NCBI RefSeq assembly: GCF_030296675.1
Contig: NZ_AP027736.1
Location: forward strand, 868,001-932,000
Direction of reading: 5' to 3'
DNA length: 64,000 nucleotides
Origin: Demequina sediminis
GTDB taxonomy: Bacteria > Actinomycetota > Actinomycetes > Actinomycetales > Demequinaceae
Made by a program: the position numbers and the translations under genes. Below, piece after piece: positions 55,239 to 64,000 of the stretch. Positions within the stretch are counted from its first letter, which is position 1; each line of letters opens with the position of its first letter. Under the pieces are notes generated by a model. That model was not told the origin of the DNA. It saw only the letters and a program-made list of their open reading frames with translations, and made no database searches.

Positions 55239-56648
55239 CTACGCGAGGGTCAGCGCGTCCAGGAGCGTGTCGACGCGAGCGTCCTCGTGGCGGAAGGGGT
55301 CCTTGAGCAGGACCGTCGTTCCCGACGAGCCCGCAATCTTGAGATGCACCCAGTCGACAGTGAAGTCGCGACCCACGGCCAGCGCGCGCTCGACGAACTG
55401 GCCGCGCAGGCGCGCCCGCGTGGTCTGCGGCGCGGTCGTCATCGCACGCTCGATCGCGGCATCGGTGACGATGCGCCGCACCAGTCCCTGTGCCTGGAGC
55501 CGGTAGTACAGGCCCCGGTCGGGCGACACGTCGTGGAACGCGAGCTCGAGCCGCGCGAGACGCGGGTCACCGAGGTCGCAGCCCAGCCGATCGCGATAGC
55601 GCATCACTAGGCGGTGCTTGATCGCCCAGTCGAGCTCGGTCTCGACGGCCGAGAAGTCCTGCGTGCGCACGGCGTCGACGCCGCGCTGCCACAGGTCGAG
55701 GATGTCCTCGACCTCGGGGGTGACCGCGATGACGCCGCCCAGATGGGAGCGCACCAGGTCGATGTACGTCTGCTGCACCTCGACCGCGGTGAGGTGGCGG
55801 CCATCGGCGAGCTCGACGGTCGCGCGACCCGGGAGGTCATGCGCAACGTCGCGGATGGACTGCATCTCGCGCGCGAGCGTCAGCTCGGGCATCACCACGC
55901 GCGCCTCCATGAGGCGCAGGATGAGGTCGGTCGTGCCCATCTTGACGAGCGTGGTGGGCTCCGCCATGGTCGAGTCACCCACGATCACGTGCATGCGCCG
56001 GTAAAGCTCGGCGTTGGCGTGCGGCTCGTCGCGCGTGTTGATCATGGGACGCGACCGCGTGGTGGCCGAGCTCATGCCCTCCCACATGTGATCGGCGCGC
56101 GGCGAGAAGCTGTAGTGCGCGCCCGACGGGGTGCGCGTGATGCATCCCGCCCCCGTGACGATCTGCCGGGTGACCAGGAACGGCAGCAGCGCAGACGCGA
56201 ACGCCTTGAAGTCGGCGCGCCTGCGCACCAGGTAGTTCTCGTGGCAGCCATAGCTGTTGCCCGCGGAGTCGGTGTTGTTCTTGTAGAGGTGGATGGTGCC
56301 GTCGACCCCCGCGGCACGCAGCCGCTCCTCGCCTCGAGCGATGAGGTCGTGGACGATCCTCTCCCCCGCCTTGTCGAGCGCGATCAGGTCCGTGAGGGTG
56401 TCACATTCCGCGGTCGCGTACTCGGGGTGTGCCCCGACGTCGATGTAGAGGCGCGACGCATTGGTGAGAAACACGTTCGACGACCGCCCCCACTGGACCA
56501 CGGAGTGGAACAGGTGGCCCGCGACCTCCTCGGGCGTCACGGGACGGCCCGCACCGGTGTCGAGGTGAAGGCCGAACTCGGTCTCGAGTCCGAAGATGCG
56601 CCGCGCGGGGTCGACCTCGAGCGGCGGCGGGATGTCGGTGGCGATCAT
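55239..56648 (-). CDS. pafA: Pup ligase PafA
   Basis: Attaches the C-terminal glutamate of Pup to substrate lysines using ATP; a glutamine-synthetase-like fold. The 469 residues show FGLETEFG (catalytic and Mg ligands Glu22, Glu24), WGRSSNVFLTNASRLYIDVGAHPEYATAECD, YKNNTDSAGNSYGCHENYL and INTRDEPHA. An N-terminal extension of about 17 residues precedes the usual start (RRIFGLETE). ATG 56648 lies 15 bp after the pup stop, with no room for proteasome genes between. Confidence 0.97.
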   Translation of the reverse strand: MIATDIPPPLEVDPARRIFGLETEFGLHLDTGAGRPVTPEEVAGHLFHSVVQWGRSSNVFLTNASRLYIDVGAHPEYATAECDTLTDLIALDKAGERIVHDLIARGEERLRAAGVDGTIHLYKNNTDSAGNSYGCHENYLVRRRADFKAFASALLPFLVTRQIVTGAGCITRTPSGAHYSFSPRADHMWEGMSSATTRSRPMINTRDEPHANAELYRRMHVIVGDSTMAEPTTLVKMGTTDLILRLMEARVVMPELTLAREMQSIRDVAHDLPGRATVELADGRHLTAVEVQQTYIDLVRSHLGGVIAVTPEVEDILDLWQRGVDAVRTQDFSAVETELDWAIKHRLVMRYRDRLGCDLGDPRLARLELAFHDVSPDRGLYYRLQAQGLVRRIVTDAAIERAMTTAPQTTRARLRGQFVERALAVGRDFTVDWVHLKIAGSSGTTVLLKDPFRHEDARVDTLLDALTLA

Positions 56649-56663
56649 GGGTGCAGCGCGGGG

Positions 56664-56846
56664 CTACTCGCCGCCCTTCTGCACGAACGAGCGCACGAAC
56701 TGCTCGGCATTGACCTGCAGCGAGCCGTCGATCTCCGCGAGGAGGTCATCGATCGCGTCCGTGCTGGCCTGCGTGGCGGCTGTCGGCGCCTCGGGCTCGG
56801 GTGCGTCGTCCTCGTAGGGCTGTCCTTGAGCATTGATCTGGGCCAT
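56664..56846 (-). CDS. pup: Prokaryotic ubiquitin-like protein Pup
   Basis: Small disordered tag protein joined to lysines by PafA. The 60 residues are acidic with a C-terminal helix, IDDLLAEIDGSLQVNAEQF, and end in VQKGGE. The terminal residue is glutamate, already the ligation-ready form; mycobacterial Pup ends in glutamine and must be deamidated by Dop. ATG 56846 is nine bases from the restored dop stop. Confidence 0.96.
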   Translation of the reverse strand: MAQINAQGQPYEDDAPEPEAPTAATQASTDAIDDLLAEIDGSLQVNAEQFVRSFVQKGGE

Positions 56847-56855
56847 GTCGCGAGT

Positions 56856-58369
56856 CTATCCAGCGATGAGTCGGTCCAAGAGGGGTGACGCGCCGCGAGC
56901 GGCTCGTCGAGGTGGACCACCTCAAGGTGGCCGTGATCGGTCTCGCGGTCGAGCACGACGGTCGACCACCCGGCGGCGTCCACCAGCTCGGGACGCGCCG
57001 CGACGATTCCCCCGCGCAACCGGGCACGCGTGTCCTGCGGCGCGCGGGTCATGGCCTCCGCGACCTCGTCATCCGACACGAGTCTCTCAACGGCCCCCGC
57101 CGCCTCGAGCCGCGCGACAAGTCCATCCCCGAGCCTCGACCACTGGAGGTCCATCGCCGCGAGCCGGGCATCGTCCCATCTCAAGCCCTCGGGGGCCTCG
57201 GGCGTCGCGTGCCGCGTCCTCATCCTGCCCAGGAGCTGCAGCTTCGCGACCCACTCGACCTCGCGGGCGGCGGAGAAGATGTCGCCAGCGAGGCGCTCGA
57301 GCACGGCCTCCCAGCGTGCGAGCACCGCGGCATCGCCCGCATCGCTCGCGTACGAGCGGCAGATCTCCAGCAGCGCCCGCTGCACCTCGAGCGCGCTTGC
57401 CTCCTCGCCCGAGGCGAGGCGCAATCGAGCGCGCAGCGTGAGGTCCCTGGACACGGTTCGCACGGCGTCGACCGGCTCCGCCAACTCGAGCGCGTCGAGG
57501 CGATCGTCGTCTGCCTCGATCGCGGCAAGCACGAGCGACGTGGTGCCGACCTTGAGGAAGGTCGCGACGTCGAAGAGCGTGGCGTCGCCGATGATGACGT
57601 GGAGGCGGCGGTAGCGGTCACGGGCGGCGTGGGGCTCGTCACGCGTGTTGATGATCGGCCGGCGCAGCGTGGTCTCGAGGCCCACCTCCGCCTCCATGTA
57701 GTCCGCGCGCTGCGAGAGCTGGAATCCCGCCTGCTCGCCGAACTGGCCGAGTCCCACGCGTCCCGCGCCCGTATAGACCTGACGCGTCACCAGGTGGGCC
57801 GTGAGGCGCCTCGCGAGGTCGTCGAAGTCGGTGGCACGGCTCACGAGGTAGTTCTCGTGAGTGCCGTAGCTCGCGCCCTTGCCGTCGACGTTGTTCTTGT
57901 ACAGCGCGATGTTCTCGTGCTCCTCCTCGACGTAGCGGGCCGCGGCCGCACGCGCGATCGCGTCCCCCGCGCGGTCCCACACGACGGCGTCCCGCGCGTT
58001 CGTCACCTCGGGGCCCGAGTACTCGGGGTGTGCGTGGTCCACATAGAAGCGCGCGCCGTTCGCGAGCACGGCGTTGAGGTGTGCGGGGTCCTCCCACGAG
58101 CCGCGGCGCCTGCGCAGCGTGACCGCGCGCGCGGCCTCGTCGTACTCGTGGTCCTCCGTGAGCATGTCGGGTGTCGCCGCGGTGCGCGACCGGCGAAAGC
58201 CCCGCTGATCCTGGAGCGGGTCCTCGCCGCCGTAGTCCCAACGGGTCGTGTGCTCCCCCGCCCACGCCCTGCACGCCGTAATCAGGCGCGAGGACAGCAG
58301 GATCGGATTCGCCCGCGGCTCGTCGGGGTTGACGATTCCGTACTCGGTCTCGATGCCCACCACGCGCAC
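56856..58369 (-). CDS. dop: Depupylase/deamidase Dop (C-terminal frameshift as read)
   Basis: Removes Pup from substrates and, where Pup ends in Gln, deamidates it. GTG 58369 starts VRVVGIETEYGI (catalytic Glu7, Glu9), followed by a long Dop-specific loop (RWDYGGEDPLQDQRGFRR), FYVDHAHPEYSGPEV, YKNNVDGKGASYGTHENYL and INTRDEPHA. As read, the frame runs through pup as nonsense. One base added to GGGG 56882-56885 gives the family ending HPLLDRLIAG with TAG at 56856 and 504 residues. It lies 15 bp after mpa. Confidence 0.95.
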
Positions 58370-58384
58370 GTCAGCACCGCCCCT

Positions 58385-59794
58385 TCACTGCGTGGCGAGG
58401 GTGCCGGACGCGACGGCCCGCGCCTCGGCGAGCTCCTGGTCCGCCGCGGTCACGAGGTGCTCGCGCGTGAGGCCCTTGGCATGACCGGCGACCACACCCT
58501 TGATCGCGGCGGTCTTGGCGCGGTCGACGATGTTGCGCACGACGGCGCCCGACACGTGCCGGTCGGCGTCGGCGTGCGCGAAGATCCGCTCGACCGCGGT
58601 ATCGATGAGTCCGCGGACGGTCGCCTCGCGGTCGCCGTCGTGGGCGTCCAGTTCGGACTGCGCCAGCGGCAGATCCGCCCGCAGGTACTTGCCGAAGATG
58701 TCGGCCGTCGCGGCCGGGCTCGGACGCGAGATCTCGATCTTGACGTCGAGCCGTCCCGGGCGCAGGATCGCGGGGTCGATCATGTCCTCGCGGTTCGACG
58801 CGCCGATCACGATGACGTTGCCCAGCGCCTCGACGCCGTCGAGCTCGGTGAGCAGCTGCGGCACGATCGTGGTCTCCATGTCCGAGCTCACGCCGGACCC
58901 ACGCGCGCGGAACAGCGCGTCCATCTCGTCGAAGAACACCACGACGGGCGCGCCGGAGTGCGCCTTCGCGCGCGCCCGCTCGAAGATCGTGCGGATGTAG
59001 CGCTCGGTCTCACCGACGTACTTGTTGAGCAGTTCGGGGCCCTTGACGGACAGGAAATACGAGCGGTCGGCGCCCACGGCGTCAGCCAGGGAGTGCGCGA
59101 CGGCCTTCGCGATGAGCGTCTTGCCGCAGCCAGGCGGGCCGTAGAGCAGCAGCCCCCGCGGGGGACGCAGCGCGTGCTCGCGGTAGAGCTCGGGGTGCGT
59201 GAGCGGCAGCTCGATGGCATCCCTGATGCGCTCGATCTGCGGAGTGAGTCCTCCGATCGATGCGTAGTCGATGTCGGGGACCTCCTCGAGCAGCAGTGCC
59301 TCGACTCCCGTGCGCTCGACTTTCTCGGTTGCGAATCCCGTGCGGGGGTCGATGATGACGGTGTCGCCCTCGTGCACGCGCCGCGCGGCGTCCCCTCCCA
59401 CAAGGGTCACCACGCGCTCGTCCTCGCCGCGGGAGACCACGAGCAGGCGATCGTTGTCGACCACCTCGCGCACAATCGCTGCCTGGCCCGTGCGGTCGGG
59501 CTTCGCGACGCCGACGACGACGCTCATGGGGTTGAGCAGGACCTCGTCGCCCGGCTCGAGATCGACCTCGAGAGTGGGCAGCACCGCGACACGCATGCGC
59601 CGCCCGGACGCGACAACGTCGGCATGGCGACCCGACCACTCGACGAAGGTCGCGAACGTCTGCGGCGGCTGGGACGCCTCCGCGAGCTTCTCGCGCATCT
59701 CGCCCAGCTGGTCGCGCGCGAGCGTGAGCAGCCGCTGGAGTTCAGCGTTGTTGCGCTCGAGTCGCGCGATCACGTCCTGTGCCTCGGCCACCAT
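58385..59794 (-). CDS. mpa: ARC/Mpa-type AAA ATPase of the Pup system
   Basis: Ring ATPase that recognises pupylated proteins. The 469 residues have an N-terminal coiled coil (about residues 5-42, [19 protein letters not shown]), two OB-like domains (about 50-165), and an AAA module with Walker A GPPGCGKT (219-226), Walker [10 protein letters not shown] (Asp289, Glu290) and [11 protein letters not shown]. The C-terminus is ASGTLATQ, lacking the GQYL-type tail that docks on the 20S proteasome in mycobacteria, and the region after the AAA module is short. ATG 59794 (TGATG with trmI) has ggaggag upstream; GTG 59791 is also possible. Confidence 0.95.
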   Translation of the reverse strand: MVAEAQDVIARLERNNAELQRLLTLARDQLGEMREKLAEASQPPQTFATFVEWSGRHADVVASGRRMRVAVLPTLEVDLEPGDEVLLNPMSVVVGVAKPDRTGQAAIVREVVDNDRLLVVSRGEDERVVTLVGGDAARRVHEGDTVIIDPRTGFATEKVERTGVEALLLEEVPDIDYASIGGLTPQIERIRDAIELPLTHPELYREHALRPPRGLLLYGPPGCGKTLIAKAVAHSLADAVGADRSYFLSVKGPELLNKYVGETERYIRTIFERARAKAHSGAPVVVFFDEMDALFRARGSGVSSDMETTIVPQLLTELDGVEALGNVIVIGASNREDMIDPAILRPGRLDVKIEISRPSPAATADIFGKYLRADLPLAQSELDAHDGDREATVRGLIDTAVERIFAHADADRHVSGAVVRNIVDRAKTAAIKGVVAGHAKGLTREHLVTAADQELAEARAVASGTLATQ

Positions 59795-60789
59795 CACTCC
59801 TCCCCCGCGGGCGTGTCGCGGGTCGCGGTCACGTCGCGCCGCACCCTGCGGATCTTCTTGTCGCTGACGGCGCGCTCGCCCAGGTCCTCGGGGGTCCACT
59901 CCTCCGCGACCGGATACGAGCCCTTCGCGGGCCGACGGTGTCGCAGCGGCGCCTCGACTCCGGGCGCCATGCGCCGCGTGGTGAGCAGGAAGCCCGTGTG
60001 ACCGACCATGCGGTGGTCCGGCCGCACCGCGAGGCCCTCGAGGTGCCACGTGCGCACCATGGTCTCCCACGCGCGCGGCTCAGTGAAGCCGCCGTGCTCG
60101 CGCAGGTCCTCGGCGAGGCGCGACAGCTGGGTCGTGGTGGCGACGTAGGCCAGCAGCACGCCCCCGGGGGCGAGGGCCGCGGCGGCCTCCTCGATGTTCT
60201 CCCACGGCGCGAGCATGTCGAGCACGATCCGGTCGACCGTGCCCGGCTCGAAGACCTCGCCCACGCGGTCGGCGAAGTCGCCGATCTCGATGCGCCACGC
60301 CGGGTGGGGCCCGCCGAAGTGTGACTCGACATTGGCGCGTGCGATGTCCGCGAAGTCCTCGCGCCGCTCGATCGACACGAGCTCGCCGGCGTCGCCGGTC
60401 GCCCTCAGCAGGGACATCGTCAGGGCACCGGAGCCGACCCCCGCCTCGACCACACGTGCGCCGGGGAAGATGTCCGCCATCTGGATGATCTGGCCCGCGT
60501 CCTTCGGGTAGACGACGGCGGCGCCGCGCGGCATCGACAGCACGAAGTCGCTCAGCAGCGGGCGAAGCACCAGGTATTCGACGCCGGCGGTGTTGCGCAC
60601 CACGGTGCCCTCGGGCTTGCCGATGACGTCGTCGTGCGTGAACATGCCGCGATGCGTGTGGAACTGCTTGCCGGGCGCGAGGACGATGGTGTGGTGGCGT
60701 CCCTTCGCATCGGTGAGTTGGACGCGGTCGCCGGCGCGCAACGGGCCCCTGCGTTCGGACGCGCCCGTGGGCTCGGAGGTGAGGGTCAT
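59794..60789 (-). CDS. trmI: tRNA (adenine-58-N1)-methyltransferase
   Basis: SAM-dependent methylation of A58 in the tRNA T-loop. The 331 residues have an N-terminal beta domain (GDRVQLTDAKGRHHTIVL), the SAM site RVVEAGVGSGALTMSLL, the acidic SIERREDFADIA and DRIVLDMLAPWENIE. A basic C-terminal tail (KKIRRVRRDVTATR) could bind tRNA. It is usually found just upstream of mpa in actinomycetes, as here (one-base overlap). Confidence 0.95.
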   Translation of the reverse strand: MTLTSEPTGASERRGPLRAGDRVQLTDAKGRHHTIVLAPGKQFHTHRGMFTHDDVIGKPEGTVVRNTAGVEYLVLRPLLSDFVLSMPRGAAVVYPKDAGQIIQMADIFPGARVVEAGVGSGALTMSLLRATGDAGELVSIERREDFADIARANVESHFGGPHPAWRIEIGDFADRVGEVFEPGTVDRIVLDMLAPWENIEEAAAALAPGGVLLAYVATTTQLSRLAEDLREHGGFTEPRAWETMVRTWHLEGLAVRPDHRMVGHTGFLLTTRRMAPGVEAPLRHRRPAKGSYPVAEEWTPEDLGERAVSDKKIRRVRRDVTATRDTPAGEE

Positions 60790-60863
60790 GCGGCCAGTCT
60801 AGGGCGCGCCTTCGGTGCCATCCGCGGGTCCGGTGGCGCGGCATCGTCCCTTGTGGGCGGCTC

Positions 60864-61976
60864 CTAACTCAGCGCCGCACGCAGGTCCTCGACGTGCGCG
60901 ATGCCCACCGGCACGTCTCCGTTCATGATCACCACGACGTCCGTGCGGCCGAGCCACGGCACGACGGCCTCGACGAGCGCCTGGCCCGACGCCGAGGCGG
61001 GAATCTGTGCGCCGCGCGCGAGGGGCATCGTCACGGACATCAGCGTGGTCGTGGCACGTGCTTCCTCGGGAACCGCCTCGGTCAGCGCGACGGGGAAGTG
61101 CCCGGCGGGCTGACCGTCTGCCGCCAGGACCACGACCTCGCGGGCATCGGCCGCCTCCGCGTGTGCGCGGGCCTGTGCGACCGTCGCGTCGTACGGGACT
61201 CCCACGGCGACGACGGCCAGGGAGCCCGCGGTCGTGCCCTCGCGGCGTCCCAGCACGGTGGCCGCCCGCAGCTCCGCCGAGGCCGCCGGCCAGATCACGG
61301 AGAACAGGAAGGCCGACCAGATCACGGTGATGAGGTCGGGGCTGTTGCCGGTCACGAGCGGACCAGCGATCGCGACCACCACGACTCCCACCGCGACGAT
61401 CCTGCCGCCGTGCGCAGCCCACCGGTGGCCCTTCCACCTGTCGCTCGTCGCGCCCCACACGATGGCGTTGACGACGCGGCCGCCGTCGAGCGGCGAACCC
61501 GGCAGCGCGTTGAAGGCGGCGAGGATCAGGTTGAGGACCCCCGCATAGAAGACGATGCGCCCGGCGATGCCGTCGACCGCACCGGACGCCGCGAGGGCGG
61601 CGCCGCCGATCGCGGCGTTGGCGGCGGGACCAGCGGCGGCGATGAGGCCGATCTCGAGCGGACGCGGATCCTCGCTGCGAAACTGCGTGTGGCCGCCGAA
61701 GAAGGTCAGCACGATCTCGTCGACCTCGCGGCCGAACCCGCGCGCCACCGCGGTGTGCGCGAGCTCGTGGAGGAAGACCGATCCGAACAACAGGACGGCC
61801 ACCGCGAGACCGAGGGAGAAGCCCTGCCTTGAGAAACCGTCCTCCCCCGCCGCATAGAACACCGCAAGGATAAGCGCCATCACGAGCGTCGACGGGGACA
61901 ACACCACGCGAGCACCCAGCACGCGCCCGAGCGAGATGCCGCGCGTCCGCGGGTGGTTCACGGGTGGCCTGTTCAT
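60864..61976 (-). CDS. M50-family site-2 metalloprotease
   Basis: Membrane zinc protease predicted to cut substrates within or near the membrane. The 370 residues carry the zinc motif HELAH (residues 70-74) and the third ligand motif NALPGSPLDGG (Asp164) within about six helices. After about residue 235 there is a soluble part resembling a weak CBS pair (VVLAADGQPAGHFP, VVIMNGDVPVGIAHVEDLR). ATG 61976 is chosen because the upstream reading lacks similarity. It precedes trmI by 74 bp and diverges from the RecB-like gene. Confidence 0.88.
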   Translation of the reverse strand: MNRPPVNHPRTRGISLGRVLGARVVLSPSTLVMALILAVFYAAGEDGFSRQGFSLGLAVAVLLFGSVFLHELAHTAVARGFGREVDEIVLTFFGGHTQFRSEDPRPLEIGLIAAAGPAANAAIGGAALAASGAVDGIAGRIVFYAGVLNLILAAFNALPGSPLDGGRVVNAIVWGATSDRWKGHRWAAHGGRIVAVGVVVVAIAGPLVTGNSPDLITVIWSAFLFSVIWPAASAELRAATVLGRREGTTAGSLAVVAVGVPYDATVAQARAHAEAADAREVVVLAADGQPAGHFPVALTEAVPEEARATTTLMSVTMPLARGAQIPASASGQALVEAVVPWLGRTDVVVIMNGDVPVGIAHVEDLRAALS

Positions 61977-62061
61977 GGCTCCACGGTAGTGCGCGGCTCG
62001 GACACCACCGCGCGCCACGTTCCGTCCGTGGACTGTCGCACCCGACGCCTAGGGTGAGGGC

Positions 62062-62904
62062 ATGCCTCGCAAGCCCGCGTTGTCGCCCTCTCGAGCCGGC
62101 GACTTTCAGCAGTGTCCCCTGCTGTTCCGCTATCGGACCGTCGACCGCCTCCCGGAGCCGCCTTCCCCTGCGGCGACGCTCGGCACGCTCGTGCACGCCG
62201 TGCTCGAGAGGCTGTACGACCTCCCGGCGGCGCAGCGCACGGTGGACGCCGCACACGCGCGCCTCGAGCCGCAATGGCGCGCGATGATCGATCAGGACCC
62301 GCGACTCGCGGATCTGCACGCCGACCCTGCCGCGGAGTCGGCGTGGCTCGCGGAGGGCCGTCAGCGCCTCGCGACCTACTTCGATCTCGAGAACCCGCAG
62401 CGACTCGAGCCGGCGGCCCGCGAGGAGATGGTGGAGGTCCAGCTCGAGGATGGTCCCCTCCTGCGAGGAATCATCGACCGCATCGACATCGCCCCCGACG
62501 GCTCGATCAGGATCGTGGACTACAAGACCGGCAAGACCCCCGATCCTCGCTGGGGAGAGCGCAAGGAGCGGTTCCAGATGCGCTTCTATGCGCTCGTCGT
62601 GGAGCGCATTCGCGAGCGCAGGCCCGCGCTGCTCCAGCTCCTCTTCCTGCGCGACGGAGGCCGCCTCGAGATCCGCCCGACGGGCGACGACATCGCGAAG
62701 GTCGAGCACGAGATTCGCGAGCTGTGGGCGGAGATCACCGCGGCCGCGTCCGCGGGACGCTTCCGCCCGCGCACGTCCAAGCTGTGCGGCTGGTGCTCGT
62801 TCCAGGAACAATGCCCCGAGTTCGGGGGCATCGAGCCGCCCCTCGACCCCGACGCGGTCGAGCGCGCGCTGGGCGTGAGGCCCGTCGCGGGCGCCCCCTC
62901 CTAG
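62062..62904 (+). CDS. RecB-family (PD-(D/E)XK) nuclease with Fe-S cluster cysteines
   Basis: Predicted DNA exonuclease related to the nuclease domain of RecB/AddB and Cas4. The 280 residues show His45 in LVHAVLERLY, Asp139 in GIIDRID, the catalytic IVDYKTGK (Asp153, Lys155) and QMRFYALVV. Cys18 with Cys242, Cys245 and Cys251 (LCGWCSFQEQCP) forms the expected 4Fe-4S staple. No Cas genes or CRISPR array are nearby. In actinomycetes this gene commonly sits near trmI and the Pup genes, which supports a DNA-repair role. Confidence 0.88.
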   Translation: MPRKPALSPSRAGDFQQCPLLFRYRTVDRLPEPPSPAATLGTLVHAVLERLYDLPAAQRTVDAAHARLEPQWRAMIDQDPRLADLHADPAAESAWLAEGRQRLATYFDLENPQRLEPAAREEMVEVQLEDGPLLRGIIDRIDIAPDGSIRIVDYKTGKTPDPRWGERKERFQMRFYALVVERIRERRPALLQLLFLRDGGRLEIRPTGDDIAKVEHEIRELWAEITAAASAGRFRPRTSKLCGWCSFQEQCPEFGGIEPPLDPDAVERALGVRPVAGAPS

Positions 62905-63515
62905 GAGGTCACCGCGGCGCTGAGCCGTCGCGAAGTCTCCGCGAGCGCCTCGGTTCGGGCGGCGGCCTCGACATCGTCCACAGAGATGCCGGATCCGACC
63001 ACCCAGCCCCACTCGGGCACCCCGGCCACGTACGACACCTTGGGGGCCGACTCCTCCGAGCCTGGCTTGGGCCAGGTGGAGGAGACGAACCCGGCACCCT
63101 GCTCCTGCACAAGCGCGACGAACTCGACGAAGATCGCGGTGCCGTGGGTGTCGAGCGTGCCGCTCACATCCGTGCCCTCGAGCTCGGGCTTGATGGGGTG
63201 CATCACCATCACCGGGCCCTCGTCGTTGATCCAGAAGTACTCCTCGCCCGAGTAGCGCAGATCGCGCAGCTTGGCGGCGGCGAAGGACTGCGCCTGCTCG
63301 AGCGTCAGTTCACCCGACGCGGCCTGGGCGACGTACGAGTCCACGATCTGCACGCCGACCTCGACTACCTGCCGCGTCGCATTCTCGCGTTCGGTCATCA
63401 TGCGATCGCGCACCGTGAGCGCGCCTACCAGAATGATGGTCGCCATCCCCAGCGCGATGAGGGCCACGATGGCCCAAATCCGCGCCTGAATCGACATCGC
63501 CCGCACTGCCTTCAT
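62901..63515 (-). CDS. Stand-alone single-Cache sensor protein, possibly truncated receptor
   Basis: Membrane-anchored extracellular sensing domain. From ATG 63515 (aggga nine bases upstream) the protein has 204 residues: one N-terminal transmembrane helix (about 12-34, ARIWAIVALIALGMATIILVG), then an sCache_2-type domain (GEEYFWINDEGPVMVMHPIKP, VSYVAGVPEWGWVVGSGI). It ends at SRRLSAAVTS with no second helix, HAMP or signalling domain, although chemoreceptors of this type normally continue there. A longer start at GTG 63563 is possible but has no SD. Its TAG shares CTAG with the convergent nuclease stop. Confidence 0.8.
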   Translation of the reverse strand: MKAVRAMSIQARIWAIVALIALGMATIILVGALTVRDRMMTERENATRQVVEVGVQIVDSYVAQAASGELTLEQAQSFAAAKLRDLRYSGEEYFWINDEGPVMVMHPIKPELEGTDVSGTLDTHGTAIFVEFVALVQEQGAGFVSSTWPKPGSEESAPKVSYVAGVPEWGWVVGSGISVDDVEAAARTEALAETSRRLSAAVTS

Positions 63516-63599
63516 CGCGATCGCTCTCCCTGACGGTTGCGTACTGGCCGTCACATCGGCCACGCGGACAGGTTGGTGAGGGATGACCTCGGGACGGGC

Positions 63600-64000
63600 C
63601 TAGACGTCCGCCCCGAGCTCGTCGATCATCTCGCCGCCGACGATCCGTGACAGGGCCGCGACGTCGAGACCCTCGAGCGAGCGCACGCGGCTGAGACCGG
63701 GGCGGGGCTCGAGGGGAGTGAGGCGGCGGACGCCGATCGTCGCTGCCCCCGAGGTGTAGGCCGACCCCACTCCGGCGGGAGAGTCCTCGATCGCGACGCA
63801 CTGCGTGATGTCGACGCCCAGGCGGGCCGCCGCGGTCAGGTACGGCTCGGGGTGGGGCTTGCCGTGGGTGACCTGGTCTCCCGTCACCACGACGGCGAAC
63901 GCGTCGGGAGCGCGCGACACGAAGGCATCGGCAAGCATCGAGTAGGACATCGTCACGAGCGCACACGGGATGCCTGCGGTCACGACCGCGTCGAGAAGGG
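63600..64000 (-). CDS. HAD-superfamily hydrolase, N-terminus beyond window
   Basis: Predicted phosphatase or phosphoglucomutase-like enzyme of HAD subfamily I. The C-terminal ~133 residues are visible: motif II region ALVTMSYSM, motif III Lys in VTHGKPHPEPYL, and motif IV VAIEDSPAGVGSAYTSGA. The frame is open to the window edge (LLDAVVTAG), so GTG 63983 is probably internal and the DxDGT nucleophile motif lies outside. The substrate cannot be told. Confidence 0.88.
   Translation of the reverse strand, partial: LLDAVVTAGIPCALVTMSYSMLADAFVSRAPDAFAVVVTGDQVTHGKPHPEPYLTAAARLGVDITQCVAIEDSPAGVGSAYTSGAATIGVRRLTPLEPRPGLSRVRSLEGLDVAALSRIVGGEMIDELGADV

Noticed and set aside
62062-62904. Cas4 and hence a CRISPR locus
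   Set aside because: The nuclease has the Cas4-like Fe-S/RecB layout, but there are no repeats or other cas genes nearby.

Overview
This is a high-GC window (roughly 70% by eye) from an actinomycete chromosome. Its gene content is almost entirely housekeeping. Markers of Actinomycetota include RbpA, WhiA, OpcA, a PdtaR-type ANTAR response regulator and the Pup ligase system (dop, pup, pafA and the ARC/Mpa ATPase). Pup genes without prcB/prcA between pup and pafA, together with the overall layout, suggest Micrococcales or a neighbour. That placement is inference. No phage, IS element, CRISPR array or rRNA operon is visible.

Layout. 1-5376 (+): 3' part of transketolase, a strong terminator, then the zwf-opcA-pgl oxidative pentose-phosphate operon, with a 27-bp tandem repeat at the opcA/pgl junction. 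5377-9302 (-): rbpA, secG, tpiA, pgk, gap. 9471-17066 (-): uvrA-uvrC-rapZ-yvcK-whiA. 17245-18013 (+): two small genes. 18023-27326 (-): polA-pfkA-rpsA-coaE-uvrB-terC. 27345-31422 (+): a hotdog thioesterase and the branched-chain amino-acid ABC transporter livHMGF, converging on the receptor livJ (-). 33202-34560: pdtaR (-), a tRNA with anticodon CAA (+), methylglyoxal synthase (+). 34566-62018 (-): one long same-strand run of trmI-mpa-dop-pup-pafA-fkbp-hisF-two ABC exporter halves-hisI-trpE-small membrane protein-trpC-trpB-trpA-lgt-gltB-gltD-pyk, then sucrose phosphorylase, with an M50 protease gene heading it. The end holds a RecB-like nuclease (+), a stand-alone Cache protein (-) and a partial HAD hydrolase (-).

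How the genes fit together. The window covers most of central carbon metabolism: transketolase, G6PDH, 6-phosphogluconolactonase, PFK, TIM, GAPDH, PGK, pyruvate kinase, the methylglyoxal bypass and sucrose phosphorolysis. It also holds glutamate synthase, parts of the Trp and His pathways, all three UvrABC components, DNA polymerase I, and protein pupylation apparently without a 20S proteasome.

Main caution. Eleven essential-type genes (tpiA, whiA, rapZ, uvrC, polA, livH, gltB, trpE, both ABC exporter genes, dop) are each broken by a frameshift in a short G/C run, twelve sites in all. At eleven of the twelve, adding one base to the run restores the expected protein. This looks like systematic homopolymer error in the assembly, so I annotate these genes over their restored spans and give each break point. 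Apart from this, the most interesting points are an in-frame TGA in terC followed by its expected last membrane helix, the proteasome-less Pup locus, a heterodimeric ABC exporter with one degenerate ATP site, an anti-Shine-Dalgarno-like rpsA leader, a short-variable-arm CAA tRNA, and a Cache sensor cut off where its second membrane helix should begin. I found no convincing new multi-gene system.
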